This document shows, in pieces, positions 17,075 to 25,945 of a DNA stretch of 64,000 nt. Below the pieces are notes generated by a model that saw nothing but the letters and a program-made list of their open reading frames with translations, ran no database searches and had not been told where the DNA came from. A program made the translations under genes and the position numbers. Position 1 is the stretch's first letter. Each line of letters starts with the position of its first letter. The DNA comes from Aequorivita sublithincola DSM 14238 (GTDB lineage: Bacteria; Bacteroidota; Bacteroidia; Flavobacteriales; Flavobacteriaceae): contig NC_018013.1 in NCBI RefSeq assembly GCF_000265385.1, forward strand, positions 957,001 through 1,021,000, written 5' to 3'.

Positions 17075-17317
17075 TCAGCTGATTTTTGTTTCAATAAGAT
17101 CGTAAAAATCTTGAAGCGTTGTGACATTTACAAAATCCTCACCAGTTAATTTCACGCTAAAGTTAGACTCAACAGCGACTACTAAGTCCACAAAATCCAA
17201 ACTGTCCAACTCTAAAGTTTCCTTTAGATTAGCTTTTGGCTCAATGTCTTCGCTTTCTACCTCAAACTCATCTACTAAAAAGTAGTTGATCTTCTCTACA
17301 ATAACCTCTTTGTTCAT
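17075..17317 (-). CDS. Acyl carrier protein (second of two)
   Basis: Start ATG at 17317, 2 bases after the ketosynthase stop, gives an 80-residue ACP (MNKEVIVEKINYFLVDEF); an ATG at 17332 would overlap by 13 bp. The phosphopantetheine serine is Ser39 in LELDSLDFVDLVV. Compared with the ACP at 6189-6446 it has the DSLD rather than DSID form and a different first helix, so the two probably serve different enzymes. It lies between a ketosynthase and the LpxL-like acyltransferase and may deliver the acyl chain to that enzyme. Confidence 0.88.
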   Translation of the reverse strand: MNKEVIVEKINYFLVDEFEVESEDIEPKANLKETLELDSLDFVDLVVAVESNFSVKLTGEDFVNVTTLQDFYDLIETKIS

Positions 17318-17319
17318 TT

Positions 17320-18540
17320 TTAAAGTTTGCATTTTTTAATAATTAATGCTGAATTGGTTCCTCCGAACCCAAAAGAATTGGACAAAAATACATCAATTTT
17401 TTTGTTTAACGTTTTGTTAACAAGGTTTAATTTTGAAGCTGCCTCGTCAGGATTTTCCAAATTTATGTTAGGTGCTATAAAAGAATACTCCATCATTAGC
17501 ATTGAATATATTACTTCGCTTGCCCCAGCCATCCAGCATTCGTGACCGGTCATAGATTTTGTGGAACTTACGCAAGGACCATTTTCTCCAAAGACATCTA
17601 CTATTGCTAAAGCTTCATTTGCATCGCCAACTGGTGTTGAAGTTGCATGGGCATTCACATAATCTATTTCTGAAGCTTTTATATTTGCTTGATCCAAAGC
17701 CATTTTCATCGCTCTTGAAGGTCCATCCACATTTGGTGTTGAAATATGATCGCCATTTGAAGAAAAACCATAACCAATAATTTCACCTAAAATTGGTGCG
17801 CCACGTTTCATTGCGCTTTCGTAGCTTTCAATTACTAAGGTTGCTGCTCCTCCGCTTGGCACTAAACCATCTCTATCTTTATCGAACGGGCGACTTGCTT
17901 TTGTTGGGTCCAATTGTGTTGAGAAAACGCCGAGACCATCAAAACTGCCCATTGCGAGCTCGTTAATTTCTTGTGCACCACCTGAAATGATACAATCTTG
18001 CAATCCATTTTTTATAAGAAAATAAGCCATCCCGATAGAATGTGAGCCACTTGCGCAAGCTGCACTAATTGTGAAATTGATGCCTCTCAACTTAAATATA
18101 GTTGAAAGATTCATTGTTACAGAAGAATTCATCGCCTTGAAAATAGCGCCAGAACCAACAAGCGTTGTATCCTTTTTCTCACGTATTTTATCTACAGATT
18201 CTATAACCGATTTCGCTGTACTATCGTTTCCGTAGAGAATTCCAACTTCGTTTTCGTTTAGGAATTGTTGATCTATTTTAGCGTTTTTTAAAGCTTCAAT
18301 AGTTGCGGCATAGGCGTATGCGCCTTCTTCGCCTAAACTTACACGCTCTCTGCGGGAAAGTTGTTCTTTCAAATTAGGTTCTTCAACCCAGCCTGTTAAA
18401 CAGGAGCGATATCCAAAATCTTTACGTTTTCCGTCGCAAATAATGCCAGACTTACCGTTATATAACGATTCCTTTACTTCTTGTAAGTTTTTGCCTATAC
18501 AAGAATAAATGCCCATTCCGGTTATTACTACTCTTCTCAA
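17320..18540 (-). CDS. Beta-ketoacyl-ACP synthase (FabF/ApeR type), active
   Basis: A 406-residue condensing enzyme close to FabF in length. The triad is TISAACASGSHSIG (Cys162), VNAHATSTPVGDAN (His) and TKSMTGHECWMAGAS (His); note HATST in place of HGTAT. The C-terminal SNSFGFGGTNSALII block is intact. Position next to FabG and an ACP suggests it works early in polyene assembly, as ApeR is thought to do. It is separated from the FabG gene upstream by 12 bp. Confidence 0.88.
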   Translation of the reverse strand: MRRVVITGMGIYSCIGKNLQEVKESLYNGKSGIICDGKRKDFGYRSCLTGWVEEPNLKEQLSRRERVSLGEEGAYAYAATIEALKNAKIDQQFLNENEVGILYGNDSTAKSVIESVDKIREKKDTTLVGSGAIFKAMNSSVTMNLSTIFKLRGINFTISAACASGSHSIGMAYFLIKNGLQDCIISGGAQEINELAMGSFDGLGVFSTQLDPTKASRPFDKDRDGLVPSGGAATLVIESYESAMKRGAPILGEIIGYGFSSNGDHISTPNVDGPSRAMKMALDQANIKASEIDYVNAHATSTPVGDANEALAIVDVFGENGPCVSSTKSMTGHECWMAGASEVIYSMLMMEYSFIAPNINLENPDEAASKLNLVNKTLNKKIDVFLSNSFGFGGTNSALIIKKCKL

Positions 18541-18552
18541 TTCTTCTTCTTT

Positions 18553-19305
18553 TTACGAATAAATCCCTCCATTAATATTAATCACTTCACCCGTAATATA
18601 CGAAGCTTTTTTTGATGCTAAAAAGCTAACAATATGCGCCACTTCTTCAGCTTCGCCAAAACGGTTGGCGGGAATCATTTTCTTTAATTCTTTTTCATCA
18701 AGTTCAGCAGTCATATCACTTTTTATGAATCCAGGAGCTACTGCGTTTACCGTTATGTTTCGTTTTGCAACTTCTTGTGCCAAGGCTTTTGTTGCGCCAA
18801 TAACAGCTCCTTTTGCTGCGGAATAATTTACTTGGCCTGGCGTTCCTTTTAAACCTGAAACTGAAACCATATTTATAATTCTTCCATATTTATTGACCAA
18901 CATTTTTTGAATCAACGCATTGGTAACATTGTAAAAACCATTCAAACTAGTGTTAATTACACTGTGCCAATCTTCGGGTTTCATCCACATAAACATACCG
19001 TCTTTTGTTATTCCGGCATTGTTTATAATTACTTCAATGATAGCGTCTTTGTTTGCTTCATGCCATACGTCAAATGCCTTATTTACGGCTTCGGAGTTTG
19101 TTACGTCAAATTGGATTATTTCGCCTTTAGCTCCAAGTCCCTCTACTTCTTTTAAAGTTTGTTGGGCGGCTTCTTTGTTGCCGTTATAATTTATAAGTAG
19201 GTTATATTCTAAATCTTTTGCGAGTTGAATACATACCGCACGACCAATGCCTCGCGAGCCTCCTGTAACTAATGCGTATTTTTGCTTTTCCTTTTTCTCT
19301 TCCAT
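18553..19305 (-). CDS. 3-oxoacyl-ACP reductase (FabG-like SDR)
   Basis: A 250-residue classical short-chain dehydrogenase. Cofactor loop ALVTGGSRGIGRAV near residue 12, NNAG motif VIINNAGITKDGMF, catalytic Ser in MVSVSGLKG, and YSAAKGAVIGAT as the YxxxK motif are all present. The typical FabG ending (SYITGEVININGGIYS) is intact. It reduces 3-oxoacyl-ACP with NAD(P)H in each polyene elongation round. It is the first gene of the tight minus-strand group and is preceded by a 107-bp gap with a palindromic element, so transcription may start there or further upstream. Confidence 0.9.
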   Translation of the reverse strand: MEEKKEKQKYALVTGGSRGIGRAVCIQLAKDLEYNLLINYNGNKEAAQQTLKEVEGLGAKGEIIQFDVTNSEAVNKAFDVWHEANKDAIIEVIINNAGITKDGMFMWMKPEDWHSVINTSLNGFYNVTNALIQKMLVNKYGRIINMVSVSGLKGTPGQVNYSAAKGAVIGATKALAQEVAKRNITVNAVAPGFIKSDMTAELDEKELKKMIPANRFGEAEEVAHIVSFLASKKASYITGEVININGGIYS

Positions 19306-19318
19306 ATTTTAGCTGATA

Positions 19319-19361
19319 AACCTACAAGGAAGTCTCATTCGTCGACAATACCTTGCAGGTT
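19319..19361. repeat. Inverted repeat with AACCTRCAAGG arms
   Basis: AACCTACAAGG at 19319-19329 and CCTTGCAGGTT at 19351-19361 are inverted copies with one mismatch, separated by 21 bases. Position between the WG-repeat gene and fabG means the hairpin would lie in any read-through transcript. It resembles the CCTGACAGGTT element at 1452-1478. Confidence 0.55.
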
Positions 19362-19412
19362 AAATTCGCTCGTGAGTTTTACTGCCAACTGCTACTGAGT
19401 ACTGAACACTTT

Positions 19413-20543
19413 TTATTTCGAAGTATCTACAAAATTCTCCGCATTTTGGTGCCATTTGCCCAATACCTTTCCATCTTTATCTATAAAACCCCAATCTTTA
19501 TCTTTCTTTACACGAGCATAACCATCTATAAAACCTTTGTCTGATCCACTTTGTAAAAATCCAAATCCTGATGAAATATCATATTCCATCGAAATTACCA
19601 ATTTACCAGTTTTATCAATAAAACCCCATTGTTTTTTTTCTTTCACTGGAGCCAAGCCATTATCTGAAAAAATTTCGGCATCTCTGTATTTTATATCGAT
19701 TACTTTTTCGCCTTTTTCATTAATATAACCCCATTCTTTGCCCATATTTACTGGTGCAAGACCCGCATTGAATGCGCGAACTTTGTCATACGTTGGTTGG
19801 ATAATCCATTCGCCTTTGTCATTAATGAAACCCATCATTTTATTACTTCGAGCGTAAGTTAATGGCGAATCATTTGTGAAATCCCAAATCTTATCTACGC
19901 CATCAATTGGTGTAAATGTACCGTTAATGAGCAAACCAAAGCTTTCGCCTTTTCTTGCCCAAATTCCGTTTTTGCTGTAATCTCCAATTTCATTATAATG
20001 TGCAGGAACAAATTCCTCGCCCTTTTTGCTCAACAATCCCCAAGTTTCACCGTTTTTGAATTTTGCATAGCCATTGTTGAAACCTTTAATTTCATCATAT
20101 TTCGGTTCTACGATGGTCTTTCCATTGGTATCAATCAAACCAATTTTTTCGCCACTACGAATTATCGCAACGCCGTTATCAAAATCGTAATATTTATCGG
20201 TTGCAGGTGTGCTTAATGTTTCACCTTTAGCATTGATATATTTCCAGTCCTTATCTGTAAGCACTAAAACATAGCCCGAATTGAAGGTTTTTACCCTGTC
20301 GTACTGTGGCTGGATCACCCACTCACCAGTAGTATTTATAAGCCCCCATTTTTTATCCTTCATAGCTGCGGCGTACTTGCCAGAGAAGCTATCGGCTTTT
20401 TCAAATTGAGGTTGAATAGCATATTCGCCAGATTTGTTAATGTATCCAAACAAATCGTTGTCGCGCACCAAAGCCAGTTCCTGAGCGGTAACTGAGAATG
20501 TTCCTAATAAAAGGATTAATGCAAAAGAAAAAATTGTTTTCAT
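19413..20543 (-). CDS. Secreted WG-repeat protein
   Basis: A signal peptide (MKTIFSFALILLLGTFSVTAQ) is followed by about ten repeats of 25-35 residues of the WG type, each with patterns such as KWGLINTTGEWVIQPQYDRV or WGYINEKGEKVIDIKYRDA. WG (WG_beta_rep) repeats form beta-rich extracellular or periplasmic scaffolds, usually of unknown ligand. The C-terminus has no T9SS sorting domain, so it is probably periplasmic. It is inserted between the ammonia-lyase and fabG genes on the same strand; a role in pigment biology is uncertain. Confidence 0.85.
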   Translation of the reverse strand: MKTIFSFALILLLGTFSVTAQELALVRDNDLFGYINKSGEYAIQPQFEKADSFSGKYAAAMKDKKWGLINTTGEWVIQPQYDRVKTFNSGYVLVLTDKDWKYINAKGETLSTPATDKYYDFDNGVAIIRSGEKIGLIDTNGKTIVEPKYDEIKGFNNGYAKFKNGETWGLLSKKGEEFVPAHYNEIGDYSKNGIWARKGESFGLLINGTFTPIDGVDKIWDFTNDSPLTYARSNKMMGFINDKGEWIIQPTYDKVRAFNAGLAPVNMGKEWGYINEKGEKVIDIKYRDAEIFSDNGLAPVKEKKQWGFIDKTGKLVISMEYDISSGFGFLQSGSDKGFIDGYARVKKDKDWGFIDKDGKVLGKWHQNAENFVDTSK

Positions 20544-20599
20544 AAATATATCAATTTAAGTTAGTTGACGTTAAAATAAACAATTTTGAGGAGATAATA

Positions 20600-20607
20600 C
20601 AAATATA
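20600..20607 (-). promoter_or_regulatory. Candidate -7 box for the WG-repeat gene
   Basis: On the minus strand the bases read TATATTTG, an exact match to the Bacteroidota -7 consensus TAnnTTTG, 57 bases before the WG-repeat start codon. I found no TTG at the expected -33 distance, so support is partial. Confidence 0.35.
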
Positions 20608-20610
20608 ATT

Positions 20611-22131
20611 TTAAGGTTCCATTAAAAACTCTTTCACCTTGTTCACATAGGGATACATAATCACGTCTTCTTTGAAAACTGGAACAATGGCGCGGATTTC
20701 ATCGTACATCTTTTTTGTTTCAGACGAAACGCTGTCCTGTACTTTTAAATATTCAATGGCTTGAATGATGGTTATAAGCTCTATTGCTACTACTTCAAAA
20801 GCATTTTCGATTACTTTTTTGGTAATTAGCGCTGCATTAGTTCCCATACTTACAATATCCTGATTGTCGTTATTGTTCGGGATGCTGTGCACGTACATTG
20901 GGTTGCTAAGCATTTGACTTTCTGCAGTTGTTGAAGTTGCTGTGAACTGAACACCTTGCATTCCAAAATTCAAACCTAATTTGCCTAAGTTTACGAATGG
21001 CGGCAGAATATCATTCAATTTAGAATTTAGAAGGTAATTTAATTGCCGCTCCGAAAGCATCGTCATCTTGGCAACAACTATTTTCAGTTTGTCCATTTCT
21101 AGGGCAACATAATCACCGTGAAAATTTCCGCCGTGATAAACGTTTTTCTTTTCAACATCTACAATTGGGTTGTCGTTGGCTGAGTTTACTTCTTCAATTA
21201 AAATACTTTCAACGGAATTTAATGTATCCAAAACTGGCCCCAAAATCTGTGGTACGCAGCGTAAGGAGTAATATTCCTGTACTTTTTCAACAAATACCTC
21301 CTCATTACTTGAACCATTATATAAGTGATGTTCGCGTTTACGGGTTAAACTGCTATCCTTTAAATGTGTGCGCATCATTTCGGCAACTTGACGCTGTCCG
21401 TTGTGACGTTTGGTTTGGTTTAATTCAAAAGAAAGATGGTCATCATAGGCTTTTACGATTTCGTTTATGGCGGAAGATGCTTTAATCATCCACGCCATAA
21501 TTCGCTTTGTGTAAAGCACATTTACAACGCCAATCCCCGTCATTACTGATGTCCCGTTCATCAACGCTAAACCTTCACGAAGTTCAACTTTTATGGGCTG
21601 CAGGTTTTCTAGCTTGAAAACTTCTTCAGTATTTCTTCTTTCGTCTTTATAGAAAACTTCGCCTTCGCCTATAAGTACTAAAGCTAAATGTGCAAGTTGC
21701 ACCAAATCGCCACTAGCACCAACGCCGCCGTGTTCATATATAAGTGGAATGATATTTTTATTCAGCAATTCTCCCATCAATTTTATTACTGATGGATGCA
21801 CGCCACTATTGCCAAGGCTTAGTGTATTCAAACGTGCGAGCATTGCAGCCCGAACGTATTGGGCAGTAATAGGGTTTCCTGTTCCTGACGCGTGACTACG
21901 AATAAGGTTGTATTGAAGCTGAATGCGCTCGTCGTCCTTAATTTTGTACTGCGCCATCGGGCCGAAACCAGTATTGACACCGTAGATAATTTTGTTTTCT
22001 GAAAATTCTTTTAGAAAGTCAAAACTGTTTTGAACTCTTTCTATTATATCTTTGTGAAGTTGGACAGCATCGTTTTTGAAAATTATTTTATCAAAATCGG
22101 CTATTTCAAGTTTTCCTTTTAATGTTGGCAT
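20611..22131 (-). CDS. Aromatic amino acid ammonia-lyase (probably tyrosine)
   Basis: A full-length 506-residue member of the HAL/PAL/TAL family. The MIO cofactor is formed from Ala139-Ser140-Gly141 in GGVGASGDLVQLAH; YGVNTGFGP near residue 50 holds the catalytic tyrosine. The selectivity loop reads LQYNLIRSHASG, with Ser79-His80 where Rhodobacter TAL has His-Leu. This Ser-His pair occurs in histidine lyases, but flexirubin-cluster enzymes with related loops, such as the well-known Flavobacterium johnsoniae enzyme, use tyrosine. With the cluster around it, conversion of tyrosine to 4-coumarate as polyene starter is the best call; histidine is the alternative. Confidence 0.88.
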   Translation of the reverse strand: MPTLKGKLEIADFDKIIFKNDAVQLHKDIIERVQNSFDFLKEFSENKIIYGVNTGFGPMAQYKIKDDERIQLQYNLIRSHASGTGNPITAQYVRAAMLARLNTLSLGNSGVHPSVIKLMGELLNKNIIPLIYEHGGVGASGDLVQLAHLALVLIGEGEVFYKDERRNTEEVFKLENLQPIKVELREGLALMNGTSVMTGIGVVNVLYTKRIMAWMIKASSAINEIVKAYDDHLSFELNQTKRHNGQRQVAEMMRTHLKDSSLTRKREHHLYNGSSNEEVFVEKVQEYYSLRCVPQILGPVLDTLNSVESILIEEVNSANDNPIVDVEKKNVYHGGNFHGDYVALEMDKLKIVVAKMTMLSERQLNYLLNSKLNDILPPFVNLGKLGLNFGMQGVQFTATSTTAESQMLSNPMYVHSIPNNNDNQDIVSMGTNAALITKKVIENAFEVVAIELITIIQAIEYLKVQDSVSSETKKMYDEIRAIVPVFKEDVIMYPYVNKVKEFLMEP

Positions 22132-22231
22132 TTATTGTTGAATCAAATAATTTATTAAATTTATTCTTTCAAATAATTTCTAACTTTAGAATGCAAATTT
22201 AGAATTTTTTAACAATCTATATCTTAATAAT
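22132..22231. promoter_or_regulatory. Divergent promoter region of the pigment cluster
   Basis: This AT-rich 100-bp gap lies between the divergent ammonia-lyase and flavoenzyme genes. On the minus strand 22194-22201 reads TAAATTTG, a perfect TAnnTTTG -7 box for the lyase; on the plus strand 22181-22188 reads TAACTTTA, a near match 43 bases before the flavoenzyme ATG. The two boxes almost touch, so the two transcription units would compete for polymerase. No clear -33 TTG was found at the right distance for either. Confidence 0.45.
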
Positions 22232-23476
22232 ATGAATGATATTTCTGTTGATGTGTTAATTATTGGCGCGGGACCCTCTGGTTGTGTAGCTTCTTCCTAC
22301 TTAAAAAACAATGGAATAAGCTCGAAAGTAGTTGAAAAAAGTCACTTTCCACGTTTCGTGATTGGCGAAAGTCTTTTGCCTCGTTGCATGGACCATTTTG
22401 AAGAAGCTGGGCTTTTAGATTGCTTGGTAGATCAGAAATTTGAAATTAAAGCAGGTGCTCGTTTTTTGAAAGGCGATATAATTTGCAACTTCGATTTTGG
22501 ACAAAAGCACACGCCAGGCTGGGATTACACTTGGCAAGTACCACGTGCGGATTTTGACCATACACTCGCTAAAGAAATTGTGAAAAAAGGGGTTGATGTG
22601 TCTTTTGGGCACGAAGTTACCGCTGTTTCTTTTGATGAAAAAGGTCATTCCACAACAACAATTAAGACCGAAGACGGAAACGAATATAAAATTAAAGCCA
22701 AATTTATTATAGACAGCAGTGGCTACGGAAGAGTTTTGCCACGTTTATTGGATTTGGACAAGCCTTCTTCACTTGAGGCAAATTCTGCAATTTTTACACA
22801 TGTTGCCGAACCCAGTCGCCCAGAAGGGGAAGAAGGAACAATAATAACGTTTGATGTGGTTACAGATGAAGCTTGGCTTTGGGTTATTCCTTTTTCTAAC
22901 GGAAATACAAGTATAGGTTTTGTGGGACCAACAGAATTTATTGAATCTTACGAAGGAACAAATGCTGAAAAAATGAAGGAAATGCTGAAAATCTCTACCT
23001 ATTATTATGATAGATTGAAGGATTTGGACTTCCTTTTTGAGCCACATATTATTAAAAATTATTCAAAAGCCGTTAAACAGCTTTACGGAAAGGGATATGC
23101 GCTTACTGGGAATAGTGCGGAGTTTTTGGATCCAGTGTTTTCATCCGGTGTTACTTTTGCCACAGAATCTGGTATAAAAGCTGCCAAATTAATCACGAAG
23201 GAATTAAATGGTGAAAATGTAGATTGGGAAAAAGATTACACGGGATATATAATGAAAGGCGTGGATGTTTTTAGAACTTATGTGAGCGAATGGTACACTG
23301 GTAATCTTCAAAAAATATTTTTCCACCGTCCTGAAAATCCTGTGGTAAAAGAACAGATTTGCGCTGTGCTTGCTGGCTATGTTTGGGATGAAACTAATCC
23401 TTTTGTGAAAAACCACAACCGTCTGGTTAAGACTGTTGCGAAGGTTATTGATATGGAGAATGAACGGGTAAGTTAA
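22232..23476 (+). CDS. FAD-dependent oxidoreductase of the halogenase/hydroxylase family
   Basis: A 414-residue flavoprotein. The N-terminal FAD motif is VLIIGAGPSGCVASSYL, followed by HFPRFVIGESLLPRC, the block shared by tryptophan halogenases and related monooxygenases. DEAWLWVIPFSNG resembles the WxWxIP motif of flavin-dependent halogenases, and GYALTGNSAEFLDPVFSSG is the second FAD site. It is divergent from the pigment operon and ends 4 bp into the convergent gene. Ring hydroxylation or chlorination of the aryl head fits, since flexirubins are known in chlorinated and hydroxylated forms. Sequence alone does not separate the two reactions. Confidence 0.85.
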   Translation: MNDISVDVLIIGAGPSGCVASSYLKNNGISSKVVEKSHFPRFVIGESLLPRCMDHFEEAGLLDCLVDQKFEIKAGARFLKGDIICNFDFGQKHTPGWDYTWQVPRADFDHTLAKEIVKKGVDVSFGHEVTAVSFDEKGHSTTTIKTEDGNEYKIKAKFIIDSSGYGRVLPRLLDLDKPSSLEANSAIFTHVAEPSRPEGEEGTIITFDVVTDEAWLWVIPFSNGNTSIGFVGPTEFIESYEGTNAEKMKEMLKISTYYYDRLKDLDFLFEPHIIKNYSKAVKQLYGKGYALTGNSAEFLDPVFSSGVTFATESGIKAAKLITKELNGENVDWEKDYTGYIMKGVDVFRTYVSEWYTGNLQKIFFHRPENPVVKEQICAVLAGYVWDETNPFVKNHNRLVKTVAKVIDMENERVS

Positions 23477-24099
23477 TTATACTTAATACCTCTTCGCAAT
23501 TCTTTTGCAAAAAATTTAGCAAGGTTCCAATAACCATAAGCAATTCTTTCGCCTTGATGAAAATCATAGCCTTTTAATATTGCTTTATCGCCTGCATAGG
23601 TTCCCTCCGCCTTAATAATATCTGCAGAAAATAGCACGTTTTCGGCATTCGCAGTTTCATAGATTGAAATGGTTACTTTTAATTTTGCGCTTTCTCTTGT
23701 AAAACCATTGTTATATCCTGGATAGATTTCTGTAGTATGAATTTTCATTGTATAAGTCAAATTTGACTTATACTTTATAGCCTTGATTTCTTCTTTTTTG
23801 AAATATTCGTTAAACGCTTTTATAAAACGCGGTTCATATCTATAAGCTCTATCACCAAACCATTCTTCACGAAAAACACGTGCATTTCCGGGTTTGCCTT
23901 GTTCTTTTTCATACATTGTTTTTATAAGATAGGCTTCTTCGTTTTCATAATCTGTTACAGTAAGATTTGAATAATCAAAGACTAGATTGTATTCAGAAAT
24001 GTCTTTTAAATTTTTATAATCTCCTGAATTAACGGTGATTTCCTGTGCAGAAACAACGAACGCTATATTTATGAATACTATTAGGTATGCAAATTTCAT
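23473..24099 (-). CDS. Secreted protein of unknown function
   Basis: A 208-residue protein with a signal peptide (MKFAYLIVFINIAFVVSAQ). The mature part has many aromatic and charged residues (YEPRFIKAFNEYFKKEEI, YPGYNNGFTRESAKLKVTI) and suggests an alpha/beta fold, but I recognise no family or active site. It ends inside the last codon of the convergent flavoenzyme gene (4-bp overlap). The gene is preceded by a hairpin terminator of the next gene upstream, so it is probably transcribed on its own. Confidence 0.7.
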   Translation of the reverse strand: MKFAYLIVFINIAFVVSAQEITVNSGDYKNLKDISEYNLVFDYSNLTVTDYENEEAYLIKTMYEKEQGKPGNARVFREEWFGDRAYRYEPRFIKAFNEYFKKEEIKAIKYKSNLTYTMKIHTTEIYPGYNNGFTRESAKLKVTISIYETANAENVLFSADIIKAEGTYAGDKAILKGYDFHQGERIAYGYWNLAKFFAKELRRGIKYN

Positions 24100-24144
24100 T
24101 TTACTAAATTTTACTTTTTTGTAAACTTACTGAAGTGTATATAC

Positions 24145-24176
24145 AAAACAACCATCTAATCAAAGATGGCTGTTTT
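24145..24176 (-). terminator. Rho-independent terminator of the 24207-25874 gene
   Basis: Arms AAAACAACCATC (24145-24156) and GATGGCTGTTTT (24165-24176) form a 12-bp hairpin with an 8-base loop. On the minus strand the single imperfect position is a G-U pair, on the plus strand an A-C mismatch, so the hairpin is stable only in minus-strand RNA. It lies 31 bases after the stop of the minus-strand gene. Confidence 0.7.
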
Positions 24177-24206
24177 GCTGCTTTTGAGGGATTTGAAGAA
24201 GTTGTG

Positions 24207-25874
24207 TTATTTAATATCTACTTTAATAAGAACATCTTCTTTGCTCTTTTTATAAACTTCTAGAACAAATTGGTTTTCTGCAGTTTTTACAATTCTGTTA
24301 TTGCTGAATTGATAAACTTCCATCTTGTCTGTAACTTCTCTAGTGTCTAGTATTGAGCCTTTAGACATTGCACCTGTCCCGTCATTGATTTTATATGAGG
24401 TAAGATAACCGCCGTGACCGTCACTGTGTAGCGCTGGAATCTGATCCAACTCCAAATCTATGTTTTTCACATTGTCTAAAAACACGATGTAATGATTACC
24501 GTTTGTATTGAAATAGGAATAGGACATTCCTCCTTGGTATGTTTTACTGGTATCATATACCTCGCCCATTTTTGGCTTTCCTGATTGTCTTTTTGGTATT
24601 TTCTTCATCCAAGCCAAATTTCCTGAAGCATCAATTTTTGAAACCAAAATGTCATTGTAATGATATGTTACATAAGTTCCATTTCGGGTATAGTGAACAA
24701 CCACAAAAGTCTGTTCGCCAATAAGCATGAGACTTCCATCTTCGCTGATTACTAGGTCTCGTAAACTCATGTTTTCAAATTCCGCTTTTCCGTCCTCATC
24801 TTTACGTTCGTTTCTTTTTTTAGTTCTGTTTTTTACATATTGATTTAAAACTTCCAAAGGAATTTCATAGGATTTTTCATCAATCAATTTTCCTTCTCTC
24901 GTTATTTTGAAGGTGTAAAGTCCGTCTGCGTTGTGCAATTCGTTGTTAAGACCGTTGGTGTAAAACCCTGAACAAATCATATAGCCTTCAAAAGACTCAA
25001 AAAGAGAAATTCCGTTTATAAACTTATCTCCTAAGTCAATCTTGGTTTTTTCAATTTCAGAAGAACCTTGTGAAAGTCTGAAAAGTTCCATGTGATAATT
25101 GGCTTCTTCATCTTTTCTTTTCTTCTTGTCTTTATTACTATCATCGTGAAAAACTTTTGCCAACAAATAACCATTGCCGTCAGAATCTACTGCAAAATCC
25201 TCCACATCCATTCTTCTTTCGGTGTAAGGCATCGTGTATTCACGTGACCAAAGTTTTTTCAAATTTTTATCATAAACCTCAATACCTATAATGTCATAAC
25301 TTTCTTTATCATTTTTAACTTCTGGTTTTCTTCTATATTGAACTAGAATTTTAGATTCGTCCAAAGATGTTAGGAAGTCGAATTTATCCGTAACACCAAT
25401 CCCAAATGCAAAACCACCAAACCCAATAGATGCTATATAAGGGCCCGTTAGTCTTCCATCAATATCAATTAATTTTGTGGCTTCCGCAGTAAATTCGCCG
25501 GTTTCAAAATTTATTTCTCTAACAAAAAGTTGCTCGTGCTCCGTTTTTCTTCCAGACCAAGAAGAGTAAAAAAGATAGTATTTATCTTGTAGTTTTTTCA
25601 TTCCTTCAACTACATAATTGTCTGGAAAATCTTCATATTCCTTAGTTGAAATTAATTTAAGGGTGTTCACATCAAATTTCAGGACTACAACACTTTTCTT
25701 CCAAGGTTTTATACTCAAGATTTCGCTTTTTTCTGACAAGTAAAACTTTTTTGGAGAATCGTAAACTTGGTAAGGCTCGCTTACCGTATAGCTATAATCT
25801 GCGGACAATTTTTTTTGTCCATAATTGCAAAAAGGTGCAGTCAACACCAATAGGAGGAGTACTATTTTTTTCAT
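24207..25874 (-). CDS. Large secreted protein, propeller-like, function unknown
   Basis: A 555-residue protein with signal peptide (MKKIVLLLLVLTAPFCNYGQ). The body has repeated blocks such as VLKFDVNTLKLISTKEYEDF, IEVYDKNLKKLWSREY and VSKIDASGNLAWMKKI that look like blades of a beta-propeller. A basic insert (KDKKKRKDEEANYHMELF) lies in the middle. No T9SS sorting domain is seen at the C-terminus, so a periplasmic or loosely secreted location is likely. I do not recognise a catalytic site. It is followed by its own terminator at 24145-24176. Confidence 0.75.
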   Translation of the reverse strand: MKKIVLLLLVLTAPFCNYGQKKLSADYSYTVSEPYQVYDSPKKFYLSEKSEILSIKPWKKSVVVLKFDVNTLKLISTKEYEDFPDNYVVEGMKKLQDKYYLFYSSWSGRKTEHEQLFVREINFETGEFTAEATKLIDIDGRLTGPYIASIGFGGFAFGIGVTDKFDFLTSLDESKILVQYRRKPEVKNDKESYDIIGIEVYDKNLKKLWSREYTMPYTERRMDVEDFAVDSDGNGYLLAKVFHDDSNKDKKKRKDEEANYHMELFRLSQGSSEIEKTKIDLGDKFINGISLFESFEGYMICSGFYTNGLNNELHNADGLYTFKITREGKLIDEKSYEIPLEVLNQYVKNRTKKRNERKDEDGKAEFENMSLRDLVISEDGSLMLIGEQTFVVVHYTRNGTYVTYHYNDILVSKIDASGNLAWMKKIPKRQSGKPKMGEVYDTSKTYQGGMSYSYFNTNGNHYIVFLDNVKNIDLELDQIPALHSDGHGGYLTSYKINDGTGAMSKGSILDTREVTDKMEVYQFSNNRIVKTAENQFVLEVYKKSKEDVLIKVDIK

Positions 25875-25945
25875 TTTTTGAAGTATTTTACGTTTTTAAT
25901 GGCAGTAAACTTAAGGAAATAATATTTTTTATAGCCTTAACTTAG

